A stretch of DNA of 64,000 bases from Mycobacterium sp. 852013-51886_SCH5428379 (GCF_001665575.1 NZ_LZSU01000051.1:310001-374000), one strand, 5' to 3'. Counted from the stretch's first letter, positions 27,721 through 36,179 are shown. The notes: a model not told the origin generated them from the sequence alone. Numbers and translations: made by a program.

Positions 27721-28076
27721 CGGTGCCCCTCCTCGGCGTGCGCCACCGCATCGTTGACGATGTGGGCGAGGTGGGCGTCGACGAGCCGGTAGAGCACCTC
27801 CCGGCCCGAGCGTTCACTGGCGACGACGCCGGCCTGCTTGAGGATGCGCAGGTGCTGGCTCACCAGCGGCTGGGGCACGCCGAGGGCATCGACCAGCTCG
27901 TGAACGCAGCGCGTGGACTGCTGCAACTGCAGCACGATCGCGATCCGCAGCGGCGCGGCCAACGCCCGCAGGAGCTCACCGGCGGTGTCGAGCACATCAC
28001 GGCCGGGGAGTTCGGGGGCGGCGGCGGCATGGTGATGGTGCTCGGTGTCCGCGGCGATCGTGGAAACGGTTTTCAT
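27717..28076 (-). CDS. smtB: Zinc-responsive ArsR-family repressor SmtB
   Basis: 119-residue ArsR/SmtB repressor, expected to leave its operator when zinc rises and so switch on itself and zur. The N-terminus has a TEHHHH run. The winged helix has VHELVDALGVPQPLVSQH as recognition region. The C-terminal helix DAHLAHIVNDAVAHAEEGH supplies Asp/His residues spaced as in alpha-5 zinc sites. The ATG at 28076 sits nine bases below a TAATCT hexamer. The promoter carries a perfect palindrome. Divergent from glyS. Confidence 0.93.
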   Translation of the reverse strand: MKTVSTIAADTEHHHHAAAAPELPGRDVLDTAGELLRALAAPLRIAIVLQLQQSTRCVHELVDALGVPQPLVSQHLRILKQAGVVASERSGREVLYRLVDAHLAHIVNDAVAHAEEGHR

Positions 28077-28085
28077 TACTGAGCC

Positions 28086-28113
28086 AGATTACATGCGCTC
28101 ATGCGCATGTCAA
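28086..28113 (-). promoter_or_regulatory. smtB-zur promoter with palindromic operator
   Basis: Reading the minus strand: TTGACA at 28113-28108, a 16-base spacer, then TAATCT at 28091-28086, a near-consensus sigma-A promoter. A perfect 20-base palindrome at 28091-28110 (ACATGCGC, four bases, GCGCATGT) fills the spacer and touches both boxes. A bound repressor would block polymerase. SmtB autoregulation is the obvious reading. Confidence 0.75.
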
Positions 28114-28158
28114 CGGGGGTTGGGGCGGCGTGGGGGCGGAGCGGCTCCGGCCGGTCGC

Positions 28159-28164
28159 TACGCT
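28159..28164 (+). promoter_or_regulatory. Probable -10 of a leaderless glyS transcript
   Basis: TACGCT at 28159-28164 ends eight bases before the glyS GTG. The intervening bases have no ribosome-binding sequence. This suggests transcription starting at or within two bases of the GTG. Confidence 0.45.
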
Positions 28165-28172
28165 GTTGTCCC

Positions 28173-29564
28173 GTGGCTCCATCTTCGATCATCGACACCG
28201 TTGCGAATCTGGCGAAGCGTCGTGGCCTCGTCTTCCAGTCTGGCGAGATCTATGGCGGCACCAAGTCGGCGTGGGACTACGGCCCCCTCGGCGTCGAGCT
28301 GAAGGAGAACATCAAGCGGCAGTGGTGGCGGTCGGTGGTCACCGGGCGCGACGACGTCGTCGGCCTGGACAGCGCGATCATCCTGCCGCGCGAGGTGTGG
28401 GTCGCCTCCGGACACGTCGAGGTCTTCAACGATCCGCTCGTCGAGTGCCTCAACTGCCACAAGCGTCACCGGCAGGACCACATGCAGGAGGCCTTTGCGG
28501 AGAAGAAGGGTCTCGACGACCCGGATTCGGTCGCGATGTCCGAGATCACCTGCCCCGACTGCGGCACCAAGGGTGAGTGGACCGAGCCCCGCGACTTCAA
28601 CATGATGCTCAAGACCTACCTCGGCCCGATCGAGACCGAGGAGGGTCTGCACTACCTGCGGCCCGAGACCGCGCAGGGCATCTTCGTCAACTTCGCCAAC
28701 GTGGTCACCACTGCGCGGCGTAAGCCGCCGTTCGGTATTGGCCAGATCGGCAAGAGCTTCCGCAACGAGATCACCCCGGGCAACTTCATCTTCCGGACCC
28801 GCGAGTTCGAACAGATGGAGATGGAGTTCTTCGTCGAGCCGTCGACGGCCAAGGAATGGCACCAGTACTGGATCGACACCCGCCTGCAGTGGTACGTCGA
28901 CCTCGGCATCGACCGCGACAACCTGCGGCTCTACGAGCATCCAAAAGAAAAGCTCTCGCACTACTCGGACCGCACCGTCGACATCGAGTACCGGTTCAAG
29001 TTCCAGGGCAGCGAATGGGGTGAGCTCGAAGGCATCGCCAACCGCACCGACTTCGACCTGTCGACGCACTCCAAGCACTCCGGAACCGACCTGTCGTTCT
29101 ACGACCAGGCCAGCGACACCCGGTTCGTGCCGTACGTGATCGAACCGGCAGCCGGTCTGACCCGCTCGGTGATGGCATTCCTCGTCGACGCCTACACCGA
29201 GGACGAGGCGCCCAACGCCAAGGGCGGCGTCGACAAGCGCACGGTGCTGCGGCTGGATCCGCGGCTGGCGCCGGTCAAGGCCGCCGTGCTGCCGCTGTCG
29301 CGCCACGCCGACCTGTCGCCGAAGGCCCGCGACCTGGCCGCCGAACTGCGCAAGGCGTGGAACGTCGAATTCGACGACGCGGGGGCGATCGGCAGGCGCT
29401 ACCGCCGCCAGGACGAGATCGGCACGCCGTTCTGCATCACCGTCGACTTCGACTCCCTCGAGGACCACTCGGTGACCATCCGGGAGCGCGATTCGATGAC
29501 GCAGGACCGCGTCGCGCTCGACGCGGTGAGCGACTACCTCGCGGTGCGGCTCAAGGGCGTCTAG
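28173..29564 (+). CDS. glyS: Glycyl-tRNA synthetase
   Basis: Class II aminoacyl-tRNA synthetase charging tRNA-Gly, single-chain alpha2 type. GTG 28173 gives 463 residues, the same length as the M. tuberculosis enzyme. Motif 2 is seen as FRNEITP followed by FIFRTREFEQMEMEFF. The glycine-specific stretch LRPETAQGIFVNF and the C-terminal anticodon domain (VLPLSRHADLSPKA onward) are present. Two CxxC pairs (ECLNCHKRH, TCPDCG) lie in the insertion domain. It converges on the TPM gene with a 4-nt stop overlap. Confidence 0.95.
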   Translation: MAPSSIIDTVANLAKRRGLVFQSGEIYGGTKSAWDYGPLGVELKENIKRQWWRSVVTGRDDVVGLDSAIILPREVWVASGHVEVFNDPLVECLNCHKRHRQDHMQEAFAEKKGLDDPDSVAMSEITCPDCGTKGEWTEPRDFNMMLKTYLGPIETEEGLHYLRPETAQGIFVNFANVVTTARRKPPFGIGQIGKSFRNEITPGNFIFRTREFEQMEMEFFVEPSTAKEWHQYWIDTRLQWYVDLGIDRDNLRLYEHPKEKLSHYSDRTVDIEYRFKFQGSEWGELEGIANRTDFDLSTHSKHSGTDLSFYDQASDTRFVPYVIEPAAGLTRSVMAFLVDAYTEDEAPNAKGGVDKRTVLRLDPRLAPVKAAVLPLSRHADLSPKARDLAAELRKAWNVEFDDAGAIGRRYRRQDEIGTPFCITVDFDSLEDHSVTIRERDSMTQDRVALDAVSDYLAVRLKGV

Positions 29565-31546
29565 AAGCGGCCTCCGCCGCCGCTGAAGCCGCCTCCGCCG
29601 CCACCTCCGAAACCGCCGCCGCCGAAGCCACCGCCGAACCCGCCGCCGCCGAAGCCGCCGCGCATCGCGCCGCCGAGCATGTTGCCGATCAGGATGCCGC
29701 CGATCACGGCGCCCATCTGACCGCCGCCACCACCGCCGTACGGTCCGCCGTAATGCCGTTGCGCCGCAACGACATCTGAGTTGGCCATCGACTGTGCCTG
29801 GCCGGCCAGCATCGCGGCGCCGTTGGCATGGGCGATCGCCTCGGCCAGATCGGTGTCCCGCTTGTCCCGGGCAGCCTGCAGCTGCCGCACCGCCTCGGCC
29901 AACCGGGTGCGGGCCTCCGGGCCGACGATCCCGCGGCGGGTGTCGATGTAGTCGGACACCGCCCGCACCTGTGACTGCGCGGTGAACAGCGCCTGGTCGT
30001 ACTGACGGGTGAGCCGCTCGACGGTCTGCCGTTCCTGGGCGACGTCGGCGAGCAGGCGGTCGAGCTCGGCGTCGGCCTTGGTGAGTCGGGTGAAGCTGCC
30101 CAGCGGGTCGGCGCTGCCGTCGCTCTGTGCGTGGGCAACCGCAGCGACCGCGGCGTCGCGGGCGTCGCTCAGCTCGGTGGCCACCGCCAGCCGGCCCTGG
30201 GCCAGCTGCGCTCCGGCCTGATTGATGCCGTTCTGGGTGTCGGCGATCGCGGCAGGCAGACCGGCCACGGCGCGGCTGATGTCGGTGGCGGCGCTGTCGA
30301 CGGCGTCCAGCAGGGTGCGGGCCTGTCCGAGCGCGGCCTCGGCGGCATGGATGGCGTCGACCAGACCGGTCTGCCGGTCTGCCGGACGCGCCACCAAATT
30401 CCTTGCGGCACTGATGTTCTGGTCGGCGAACTCGAGTCGCCGCCGGGCCTCGTCGATGTTGTCGGACACCGACACCAGGGCGGCCTCGGCGAACTGGTTG
30501 CGCAACCCGCCCAGTGTCTGCTCGGCCGGCGTCAGCCGCGCGGTCAGGTCGACCATCTGCTGGGTCAGCTTGTCCAGCCGGTCTGGGGCGTTGATCACCA
30601 AATCGCGCAGTTGGGCGAACGCCTCGCGCTGCGCCTCGAGCTCCCGGTCGGCGTGGGCCGCCGAGACGATGACGCGGGTCAGCAGGTCACGGCGCTGCTG
30701 CGGCGTCTCGGGGACCGCGTCGTCGAGGATGTGGCGCACGTTGAGCGCCTGGGCGAGGGTGTTCTTCGCATTGGTCACCGCCTGGGTGAACGCCGCGGTG
30801 TCGCGTTCCCCGAATTCCTCGACGGCCAGCGCCAATTCGCTGTCGCTGGTGCGCAGTTCGTTGTCCACCTCGACCACCATCCGCCGGGACAGGTCGTCGA
30901 GCGCGTCGAGCGATACGCGCGCCAGCGCCTCGGGGTCTGAGGGGTCCACCCGCTGTGCGGCGGCGAATTCGGCCTCGCGGCGCTTGCGCCGCTTGCTGCG
31001 CTGCCAGAAGACCAGCCCCGCCAGCGCCACCGCGAGCACCGCCAGCACGGTCAGCATGCCGACCCAGCTGACCCCGCCGGTCGTCTTGGTCGTGGCCAGT
31101 CCGTCGGCGGCGGCCACCGCTGCGCCGGCCCAGTCGCCGGTGCGCAGCAGGGGTTCGACGTCGTTGCGGCGCACCTCGTCGATGTCGATGCCGCCCAGCG
31201 CGCCGGGCCGGGCCAGGAACGCGTACGCGCGGTCGACGGTGGCGACGGCCAGGATGGCGTCCTGATCGCCCAGACTGCTGCGCTGATAGGTGGACTGGGC
31301 CCACGCCTGCGGGTCCTGTCCGGAGAAGTCCTCGACAAACACCACCCAGAGCCGGATCCGGCGCTCGTTGTAGAGCGCGTCGATGGCGGACTGGACCTCA
31401 GTCGTGCCGGACGGGCTCAACGCCCCTGCGTGATCGGTGATGTAGGTGGGCAGCCGCAGCGGCGGTTCCGCGACGGCACCGGGCGCCACCAGGGCCGCGG
31501 TGGTCATGAGGGCGGCGAGCAGGCCGAAGAGTCGGGCGAATCGCAT
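29561..31546 (-). CDS. TPM-domain membrane protein (Rv2345-like)
   Basis: 661-residue envelope protein. A signal peptide covers 1-26 (cleavage AVA/E). A TPM domain covers about 30-155 (YITDHAGALSP, RRIRLWVVFVEDF). One membrane helix lies near 160-182, followed by a very basic RSKRRKRR stop-transfer. A long helical, probably coiled-coil region of about 400 residues and a C-terminal tail of some 55 residues made of Gly with Phe, ending GGGGRF, complete it. TPM proteins are linked to membrane-protein quality control or acid phosphatase activity; the exact role is unknown here. ATG 31546 gives the Rv2345 length. Confidence 0.87.
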   Translation of the reverse strand: MRFARLFGLLAALMTTAALVAPGAVAEPPLRLPTYITDHAGALSPSGTTEVQSAIDALYNERRIRLWVVFVEDFSGQDPQAWAQSTYQRSSLGDQDAILAVATVDRAYAFLARPGALGGIDIDEVRRNDVEPLLRTGDWAGAAVAAADGLATTKTTGGVSWVGMLTVLAVLAVALAGLVFWQRSKRRKRREAEFAAAQRVDPSDPEALARVSLDALDDLSRRMVVEVDNELRTSDSELALAVEEFGERDTAAFTQAVTNAKNTLAQALNVRHILDDAVPETPQQRRDLLTRVIVSAAHADRELEAQREAFAQLRDLVINAPDRLDKLTQQMVDLTARLTPAEQTLGGLRNQFAEAALVSVSDNIDEARRRLEFADQNISAARNLVARPADRQTGLVDAIHAAEAALGQARTLLDAVDSAATDISRAVAGLPAAIADTQNGINQAGAQLAQGRLAVATELSDARDAAVAAVAHAQSDGSADPLGSFTRLTKADAELDRLLADVAQERQTVERLTRQYDQALFTAQSQVRAVSDYIDTRRGIVGPEARTRLAEAVRQLQAARDKRDTDLAEAIAHANGAAMLAGQAQSMANSDVVAAQRHYGGPYGGGGGGQMGAVIGGILIGNMLGGAMRGGFGGGGFGGGFGGGGFGGGGGGGFSGGGGRF

Positions 31547-31618
31547 GTTCGCCAATCTAGTGCGAGCGCGGCGCGGGCCCGGAGTTTCCCGTCGCACGTG
31601 CTGGCAGACTGTGCCTCG

Positions 31619-32890
31619 GTGAATTCACGAGATGACAGCTATGACGAGTTCGACACCGAGCGGATGGTGGCCGAACCGCCCAAGGCTGCCACGCTGCCCG
31701 GCACCGACACCGAGCACCGCACCGCTTTCGCCAGGGACCGGGCGCGGGTGCTGCACTGCGCGGCGCTGCGCCGCCTCGCCGACAAGACGCAGGTGGTCGG
31801 TCCCCGCGAGGGGGAGACGCCGCGCACCCGGCTGACGCACTCACTGGAGGTCGCGCAGATCGGCCGGGGGATGGCCGTCGGGCTGGGCTGCGATTCCGAT
31901 CTGGTGGATCTCGCGGGCCTGGCCCACGACATCGGACATCCGCCCTACGGCCACAACGGCGAACGCGCGCTCAACGAGATCGCCAAATCGTTCGGTGGAT
32001 TCGAGGGGAACGCGCAGAACTTCCGCATCCTGACCCGTCTCGAGCCCAAAGTGCTTGATGCGGAAGGTAACTCGGCCGGGCTCAACCTGACCAGGGCGGC
32101 GCTCGACGCGGTGACGAAGTATCCGTGGCAGCGGTTCGGCGACCGCAAGAAGTTCGGGTTCTACGACGACGACCTCACCGCGGCCGCCTGGGTACGCGAC
32201 GGCGCGCCCGCCGAACGGCCGTGTCTGGAGGCCCAGGTGATGGACTGGGCCGACGACGTCGCCTATTCCGTGCACGACGTGGAGGACGGGGTGGTCTCGG
32301 GCCGTATCGACCTGCGGGTGCTGGCCGACGCCGACGAGGCCGCGACGCTGGCGCATCTGGGCGCCCGGTCGTTCCCGTCGCTGACCCCCGACGACCTCCT
32401 CGCCGCCGCGCAACGGCTCTCGGAGGTGCCGGTGGTGGCGGCGGTCGGAAAGTACGACGGCACCCTGACCGCGTCCGTCGCGCTCAAGCGGCTGACCAGT
32501 GAACTCGTCGGCCGTTTCGCCAACGCCGCGATCGCCGAGACGCGAAAGGTCGCCGGTCCGGGTCCGCTGCGCCGCTTCCAGGCCGAGCTCGCGGTGCCGG
32601 TCCTGGTGCGCGCCGAGGTGGCCCTGCTCAAGACCCTGGCCCTGCACTTCATCATGTCCGACCACGGGCATCTGGGGATTCAGACCGATCAGCGCACCCG
32701 CATCCAGGAGGTCGCGCTGGCGTTGTGGGCCCAGGCGCCGGGCAGTCTGGATCCGCAGTTCGCGGCCGGTTTCGCCGCGGCCGACGACGACGGCGCCCGG
32801 TTGCGCGCCGTGGTCGACCAGATCGCGTCCTACACCGAGGGGCGGCTGGAGCGAGTGCACGAGGCGCGGTCGCCGCGACCCTTAGAATGA
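31619..32890 (+). CDS. dgt: Deoxyguanosinetriphosphate triphosphohydrolase-like protein (Dgt)
   Basis: HD-domain dNTP triphosphohydrolase that cleaves dNTP to deoxynucleoside and triphosphate, in the cytoplasm. 423 residues. Metal ligands are visible: His74 in RLTHSLEVAQ, His103-Asp104 in GLAHDIGHPP and a later Asp in MDWADDVAYSVHD. GTG 31619 is chosen. A CAGACT hexamer eight bases upstream suggests a leaderless start, while GTG 31598 is an alternative. The stop lies inside the dnaG promoter, matching the conserved dgt-dnaG pair. Confidence 0.9.
   Translation: MNSRDDSYDEFDTERMVAEPPKAATLPGTDTEHRTAFARDRARVLHCAALRRLADKTQVVGPREGETPRTRLTHSLEVAQIGRGMAVGLGCDSDLVDLAGLAHDIGHPPYGHNGERALNEIAKSFGGFEGNAQNFRILTRLEPKVLDAEGNSAGLNLTRAALDAVTKYPWQRFGDRKKFGFYDDDLTAAAWVRDGAPAERPCLEAQVMDWADDVAYSVHDVEDGVVSGRIDLRVLADADEAATLAHLGARSFPSLTPDDLLAAAQRLSEVPVVAAVGKYDGTLTASVALKRLTSELVGRFANAAIAETRKVAGPGPLRRFQAELAVPVLVRAEVALLKTLALHFIMSDHGHLGIQTDQRTRIQEVALALWAQAPGSLDPQFAAGFAAADDDGARLRAVVDQIASYTEGRLERVHEARSPRPLE
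32883..32888 (+). promoter_or_regulatory. Probable -10 of a leaderless dnaG transcript
   Basis: TAGAAT at 32883-32888 overlaps the last codons of dgt and ends six bases before the dnaG ATG. There is no Shine-Dalgarno sequence between them. It is one of the clearest leaderless arrangements in the window. Confidence 0.5.
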
Positions 32891-32894
32891 CCCG

Positions 32895-34823
32895 ATGGCC
32901 GGGCGCATTGCAGATCGCGATATCGCGGCCATCCGTGAACGCGTCGGCATCGACGACGTCGTCGGCGACTACGTGCAGTTGCGCAGGGCCGGCGCCGATT
33001 CGCTGAAGGGGTTGTGCCCCTTCCACGACGAGAAGTCCCCGTCCTTCCACGTGCGGCCCAACCACGGCCATTTCCACTGTTTCGGCTGCGGCGAGGGCGG
33101 TGACGTCTACGCGTTCCTGCAAAAGATCGAGCACGTCAGCTTCGTCGAGGCCGTCGAACTGCTGGCCGATCGGGTCGGCTACACCGTCACCTACACCGGC
33201 GCAACGAGCACCTCGGTGCAGCGGGACCGGGGCAGCCGCAGCCGTCTGCTGGCGGCCAACGCCGCCGCCGCCGAGTTCTACGCCGAGGCGCTGCAGACCG
33301 AGGAGGCCGCACCGGCGCGGCAGTACCTGATCGAGCGCCGGTTCGACGCCGCCGCGGCGACGCGCTTCGGGTGCGGGTTCGCCCCGTCGGGCTGGGACAG
33401 GTTGACAAAGCATCTGTTGCGCAAGGGTTTCGAGTTCAAGGAGCTCGAGGCGGCGGGACTGTCCCGCGAGGGCAAGCGCGGGCCGATGGACCGTTTCCAC
33501 CGTCGCCTGCTGTGGCCAATCCGCGCCAGCGGCGGGGAGGTCATCGGATTCGGTGCGCGCCGCATCTTCGATGACGACCCGATGGAAGCGAAGTACGTCA
33601 ACACCCCGGAGACGGTGCTGTACAAGAAGTCGTCGGTGCTGTTCGGACTCGACCTCGCCAAACGCGATATCGCCAAATCGCACCGCGCCGTCGTCGTCGA
33701 GGGCTACACCGACGTGATGGCCATGCACCTGGCCGGTGAGACCACCGCTGTCGCATCCTGCGGCACCGCCTTCGGCGACGGCCACCTCGCGCTGCTGCGC
33801 CGGCTGATGATGGACGACAACTGGTACCGCGGCGAACTGATCTTCGTCTTCGACGGTGACGCCGCCGGCCAGGCCGCCGCATTGAAGGCGTTCGACGGCG
33901 ATCAGCAGGTGGCGGGCAAATCGTTCGTCGCCGTCGCCGCCGACGGGATGGATCCCTGCGATCTGCGGCTGAAGGCCGGCGACAACGCCCTGCGCGATCT
34001 GGTGGCGCGCCGGATCCCGATGTTCGAGTTCGCCATCCGCAGCCAGATCCCGGCCGGCGACGTCCTCGACAACGATCCGTCGGCGCAGGTCGACGCGCTG
34101 CGCCGGTGCGTACCGCTGGCGGCCCGGATCCGTGATTACGCGCTGCGCGACGAGTACGCGCGCCGGCTCGCGGGGTGGACGGGCTGGCCCGACGAGGCGC
34201 AGGTGCTCAGCCGGGTCCGCGAGGAGGCGCAGAAGCGCGGGATGCCCGAGGGCGGACGGCGGCGCCGCAACACCGCGACCAGTTCGTCGCCCGCCGTACC
34301 GCAGCACACCCAGGACGCCGCATCACGGCCGGACCCGAAGGACCCCACCCTGTGGCCGCAGCGTGAGGCGCTCAAGGCGGCGCTGCAGTACCCCGTGATG
34401 GCCGGCCCGGTGTTCGATGCGTTGACCATCGACAGCTTCACCCATCCCGGTTACCGGGCGGTGCGCGCGGCGGTCGAGGCGGCGGGCGGCACCGCGGCGG
34501 GTCTGTCCGGTGCGCAGTGGATCGAGGCGGTGCGCGACAAGACCGCCGCGCCGGCAGCGGCGAACCTCGTCAACGAACTCTGCGCGGAGGCGTTCCGGGT
34601 CGAGGACGAGGAGAAGTTGCCCCGCTACGTCGGTGGGGTGCTGGCCCGTCTGCAGGAAGTCTGGGTGGGCCGCCAGATCGCCGAGGTGAAATCGAAGCTG
34701 CAGCGGATGTCACCGGTCGAGCAGGGCGACGAATACCACGCGCTGTTCGGCGACCTGGTCGCGATGGAGGCCTACCGCCGCAGCCTGCTCGAACAGGCCA
34801 GCGGAGATGACATCTCTGCATGA
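32895..34823 (+). CDS. dnaG: DNA primase DnaG
   Basis: RNA primer synthesis at the replication fork, partner of the DnaB helicase. 642 residues. The CHC2 zinc site has Cys41, His44, Cys62 and Cys65. The TOPRIM core has VVVEGYTDVMAMH and the metal motif FVFDGDAAGQ. The C-terminal helicase-binding domain follows a Ser/Thr/Pro linker near 455-475. Four bases separate the dgt stop and this ATG. It is downstream of dgt as in M. tuberculosis. Confidence 0.96.
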   Translation: MAGRIADRDIAAIRERVGIDDVVGDYVQLRRAGADSLKGLCPFHDEKSPSFHVRPNHGHFHCFGCGEGGDVYAFLQKIEHVSFVEAVELLADRVGYTVTYTGATSTSVQRDRGSRSRLLAANAAAAEFYAEALQTEEAAPARQYLIERRFDAAAATRFGCGFAPSGWDRLTKHLLRKGFEFKELEAAGLSREGKRGPMDRFHRRLLWPIRASGGEVIGFGARRIFDDDPMEAKYVNTPETVLYKKSSVLFGLDLAKRDIAKSHRAVVVEGYTDVMAMHLAGETTAVASCGTAFGDGHLALLRRLMMDDNWYRGELIFVFDGDAAGQAAALKAFDGDQQVAGKSFVAVAADGMDPCDLRLKAGDNALRDLVARRIPMFEFAIRSQIPAGDVLDNDPSAQVDALRRCVPLAARIRDYALRDEYARRLAGWTGWPDEAQVLSRVREEAQKRGMPEGGRRRRNTATSSSPAVPQHTQDAASRPDPKDPTLWPQREALKAALQYPVMAGPVFDALTIDSFTHPGYRAVRAAVEAAGGTAAGLSGAQWIEAVRDKTAAPAAANLVNELCAEAFRVEDEEKLPRYVGGVLARLQEVWVGRQIAEVKSKLQRMSPVEQGDEYHALFGDLVAMEAYRRSLLEQASGDDISA

Positions 34824-34893
34824 GGTGATGTAACGCGATATGGTGAGCGCGCTATAAACCGTCGGGGGAACGGCTAGCGGAAGGCATCTCACT

Positions 34894-35178
34894 GTGGCAT
34901 CCATGACCAGGATTCAGCGCTATCTGACCGTCGGCGCATTCGCTGCCACCGTGGTGGCCGCTCCCATCGCCGCTGCGGTGTACTCCGCTCCCGCGCCGGA
35001 CGCCTCCGCCGCCCCGCCGTGCCTGGCCTGGTACGGCAACAAGGAGGACGGCAAGTGCCTGTCCTACTCCAACGGCAACGGCATCGGCGTCGGTACGCCC
35101 GGATTCGGCATCGGCAACGGCGGCTTCTACACCAGCCCGCTGTTCCCGGGCCAGACGATCAACCAGGGAATCGGCTAA
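34894..35178 (+). CDS. Small exported protein (Rv2342-like)
   Basis: 94-residue protein with a signal peptide: Arg near the start, hydrophobic core FAATVVAAPIAAAV, probable cleavage before PDASAAPP. The mature part is about 60 residues with two Cys (PPCLAWYG, GKCLSYS) and a Gly/Asn-rich repeat-like end. Function unknown. GTG 34894 has AAGG at 34881-34884; ATG 34903 is the alternative. It lies between dnaG and tRNA-Asn, like Rv2342. Confidence 0.72.
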   Translation: MASMTRIQRYLTVGAFAATVVAAPIAAAVYSAPAPDASAAPPCLAWYGNKEDGKCLSYSNGNGIGVGTPGFGIGNGGFYTSPLFPGQTINQGIG

Positions 35179-35197
35179 CCGCCGAGGCGTTTCTCGT

Positions 35198-35443
35198 TCA
35201 CCTCTCGGTGCGCGCCTCTGGGTGCAGCACCGTCGTCTGCTCGTCGATCGGCGTCAGCGCCACCAGATTCGGGTCGGGAGAGACACGTTCGGCGATCTTG
35301 CGCCGCGACGATTCGATGACGGCTTTGGCCGCAGGGCTGGCCGTCACGGCGCGATAGGTACCTGCGATCTGCTCGTAGCGGCGTCGGCCCGCCTTGGTGC
35401 CCAACACATAGCCGACGGCCATCACGGCGACATACCCGATCAA
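35198..35443 (-). CDS. Small membrane-anchored protein, YtxH-like
   Basis: 81-residue protein: one N-terminal membrane helix (IGYVAVMAVGYVLGTKAG) and then a basic, helical part (RRRYEQIAGTYR, SRRKIAERV). The type resembles small YtxH-like proteins of mycobacteria; function unknown. I choose a TTG start at 35443 because GGAGGG (35454-35449 on the minus strand) lies at ideal spacing. A longer version from GTG 35488 would add a polar N-terminus without similarity. Confidence 0.6.
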   Translation of the reverse strand: MIGYVAVMAVGYVLGTKAGRRRYEQIAGTYRAVTASPAAKAVIESSRRKIAERVSPDPNLVALTPIDEQTTVLHPEARTER

Positions 35444-35531
35444 CAGAGCCCTCCAACAAGACGGTGTAGTGGTTCCATCCTGCCTCACGCCGGGCGGTGC
35501 GCGCCGGGTCGGGGAGCCCGCCGGGAGCGAG

Positions 35532-35561
35532 TTGGTCAGGCCCCCGGTGCTGCGCTAGAGT
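35532..35561 (+). promoter_or_regulatory. tRNA-Asn promoter
   Basis: TTGGTC at 35532-35537 and TAGAGT at 35556-35561, 18 bases apart, end 36 bases before the mature tRNA. Spacing and position fit a sigma-A promoter for the single tRNA gene. Confidence 0.5.
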
Positions 35562-35597
35562 CACTCCTCGGTCCGCATCGAGGTGCGGCCCAGACGG

Positions 35598-35670
35598 TCC
35601 CCTGTAGCTCAATTGGCAGAGCATTCGACTGTTAATCGAAGGGTTGCTGGTTCGAGTCCAGCCGGGGGAG
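35598..35670 (+). tRNA. tRNA-Asn (GTT)
   Basis: A complete cloverleaf can be drawn. The acceptor arms TCCCCTG and CGGGGGA pair with one T-G wobble. The D arm is GCTCAATTGGCAGAGC. The anticodon loop CTGTTAA has GTT, and the T arm holds GGTTCGAGTCC. The discriminator base is G and CCA is not encoded. It corresponds to asnT next to Rv2342 in M. tuberculosis. Confidence 0.95.
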
Positions 35671-35683
35671 CAGGTGTTCGCTG

Positions 35684-35715
35684 ATCAGGCCCCTTCGCGG
35701 GGCCTGATTTGCTTT
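35684..35715 (+). terminator. Rho-independent-type terminator after tRNA-Asn
   Basis: A perfect 10-bp stem, ATCAGGCCCC with GGGGCCTGAT, and loop TTCGC at 35684-35708, followed by TTGCTTT. It lies 13 bases past the tRNA and 18 before the convergent arsR stop, so it may serve both directions. Confidence 0.8.
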
Positions 35716-35732
35716 CTACGCCAGGGCCGCTG

Positions 35733-36104
35733 CTACGGACGCGTCGCAGAGACGGCAGCGGCGATGCGGTCCAGTGTGGTGGTGTCGACCCGGTAGTACG
35801 CCCATTTGCCGCGCGGCTCACGGCTGACCAGGCCGGTGTCGACGAGCATCTTCATGTGATGAGACACCGTGGGTTGGCTCAGTCCGAGCGGTCCGGTGAG
35901 ATCACAGATGCAGGCCTCGCCGCCGTCCGATGCGGCGATGAGGGAGATCAGCTTCACTCGCGCCGGATCGGCGAGCGCTTTGAACATCGCAGCGAGACGA
36001 GTAGCGGCAGCGTCATCCAGAATTCCGCCGGTCAGCGGCGAGCAGCAGGACGCCGCGTCACTGGCGGTCAACGGAGCGGTAGCGGTCGCCATGTCACCCA
36101 TCAT
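35733..36104 (-). CDS. arsR: ArsR-family arsenic repressor (first copy)
   Basis: Helix-turn-helix repressor of about 123 residues from ATG 36104 (ATGs at 36101 and 36092 also possible). The metalloid site motif GGEACICDL precedes the recognition helix LSQPTVSHHMKML. A further CC pair sits near the N-terminus (DAASCCSPL). ArsR proteins leave DNA when As(III)/Sb(III) binds the cysteines. It is divergent from the FAD oxidoreductase gene across a 75-base region full of TCGAT-type repeats, so it probably controls that gene and itself. Confidence 0.9.
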   Translation of the reverse strand: MMGDMATATAPLTASDAASCCSPLTGGILDDAAATRLAAMFKALADPARVKLISLIAASDGGEACICDLTGPLGLSQPTVSHHMKMLVDTGLVSREPRGKWAYYRVDTTTLDRIAAAVSATRP

Positions 36105-36114
36105 GACACACGCA

Positions 36115-36166
36115 TTGACAAGTATCGATGGGTCGACGACTATCGACACATCGAAAGACGTCGATG
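36115..36166. promoter_or_regulatory. Divergent arsR/oxidoreductase promoter-operator
   Basis: On the plus strand TTGACA (36115-36120) and GACTAT (36138-36143) with 17-base spacing form a likely promoter. CATCGA at 36149-36154 and TCGATG at 36161-36166 are exact inverted repeats six bases apart. A further TCGATG at 36125-36130 lies in the spacer. A similar inverted TCGAT repeat with a six-base gap precedes the second arsR. These are the probable ArsR binding sites. Confidence 0.6.
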
Positions 36167-36179
36167 GAAGGATCGGAGA

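Noticed and set aside
29561..29720. Tandem DNA repeat or CRISPR-like array
   Set aside because: The periodic GCCGCC pattern is codon-level coding for the Gly/Phe tail of the TPM protein; units are irregular and no spacers exist.
35175..35624. 149-residue minus-strand frame between the exported protein and tRNA-Asn
   Set aside because: It is a frame-shadow of the small membrane protein and runs into the tRNA gene.
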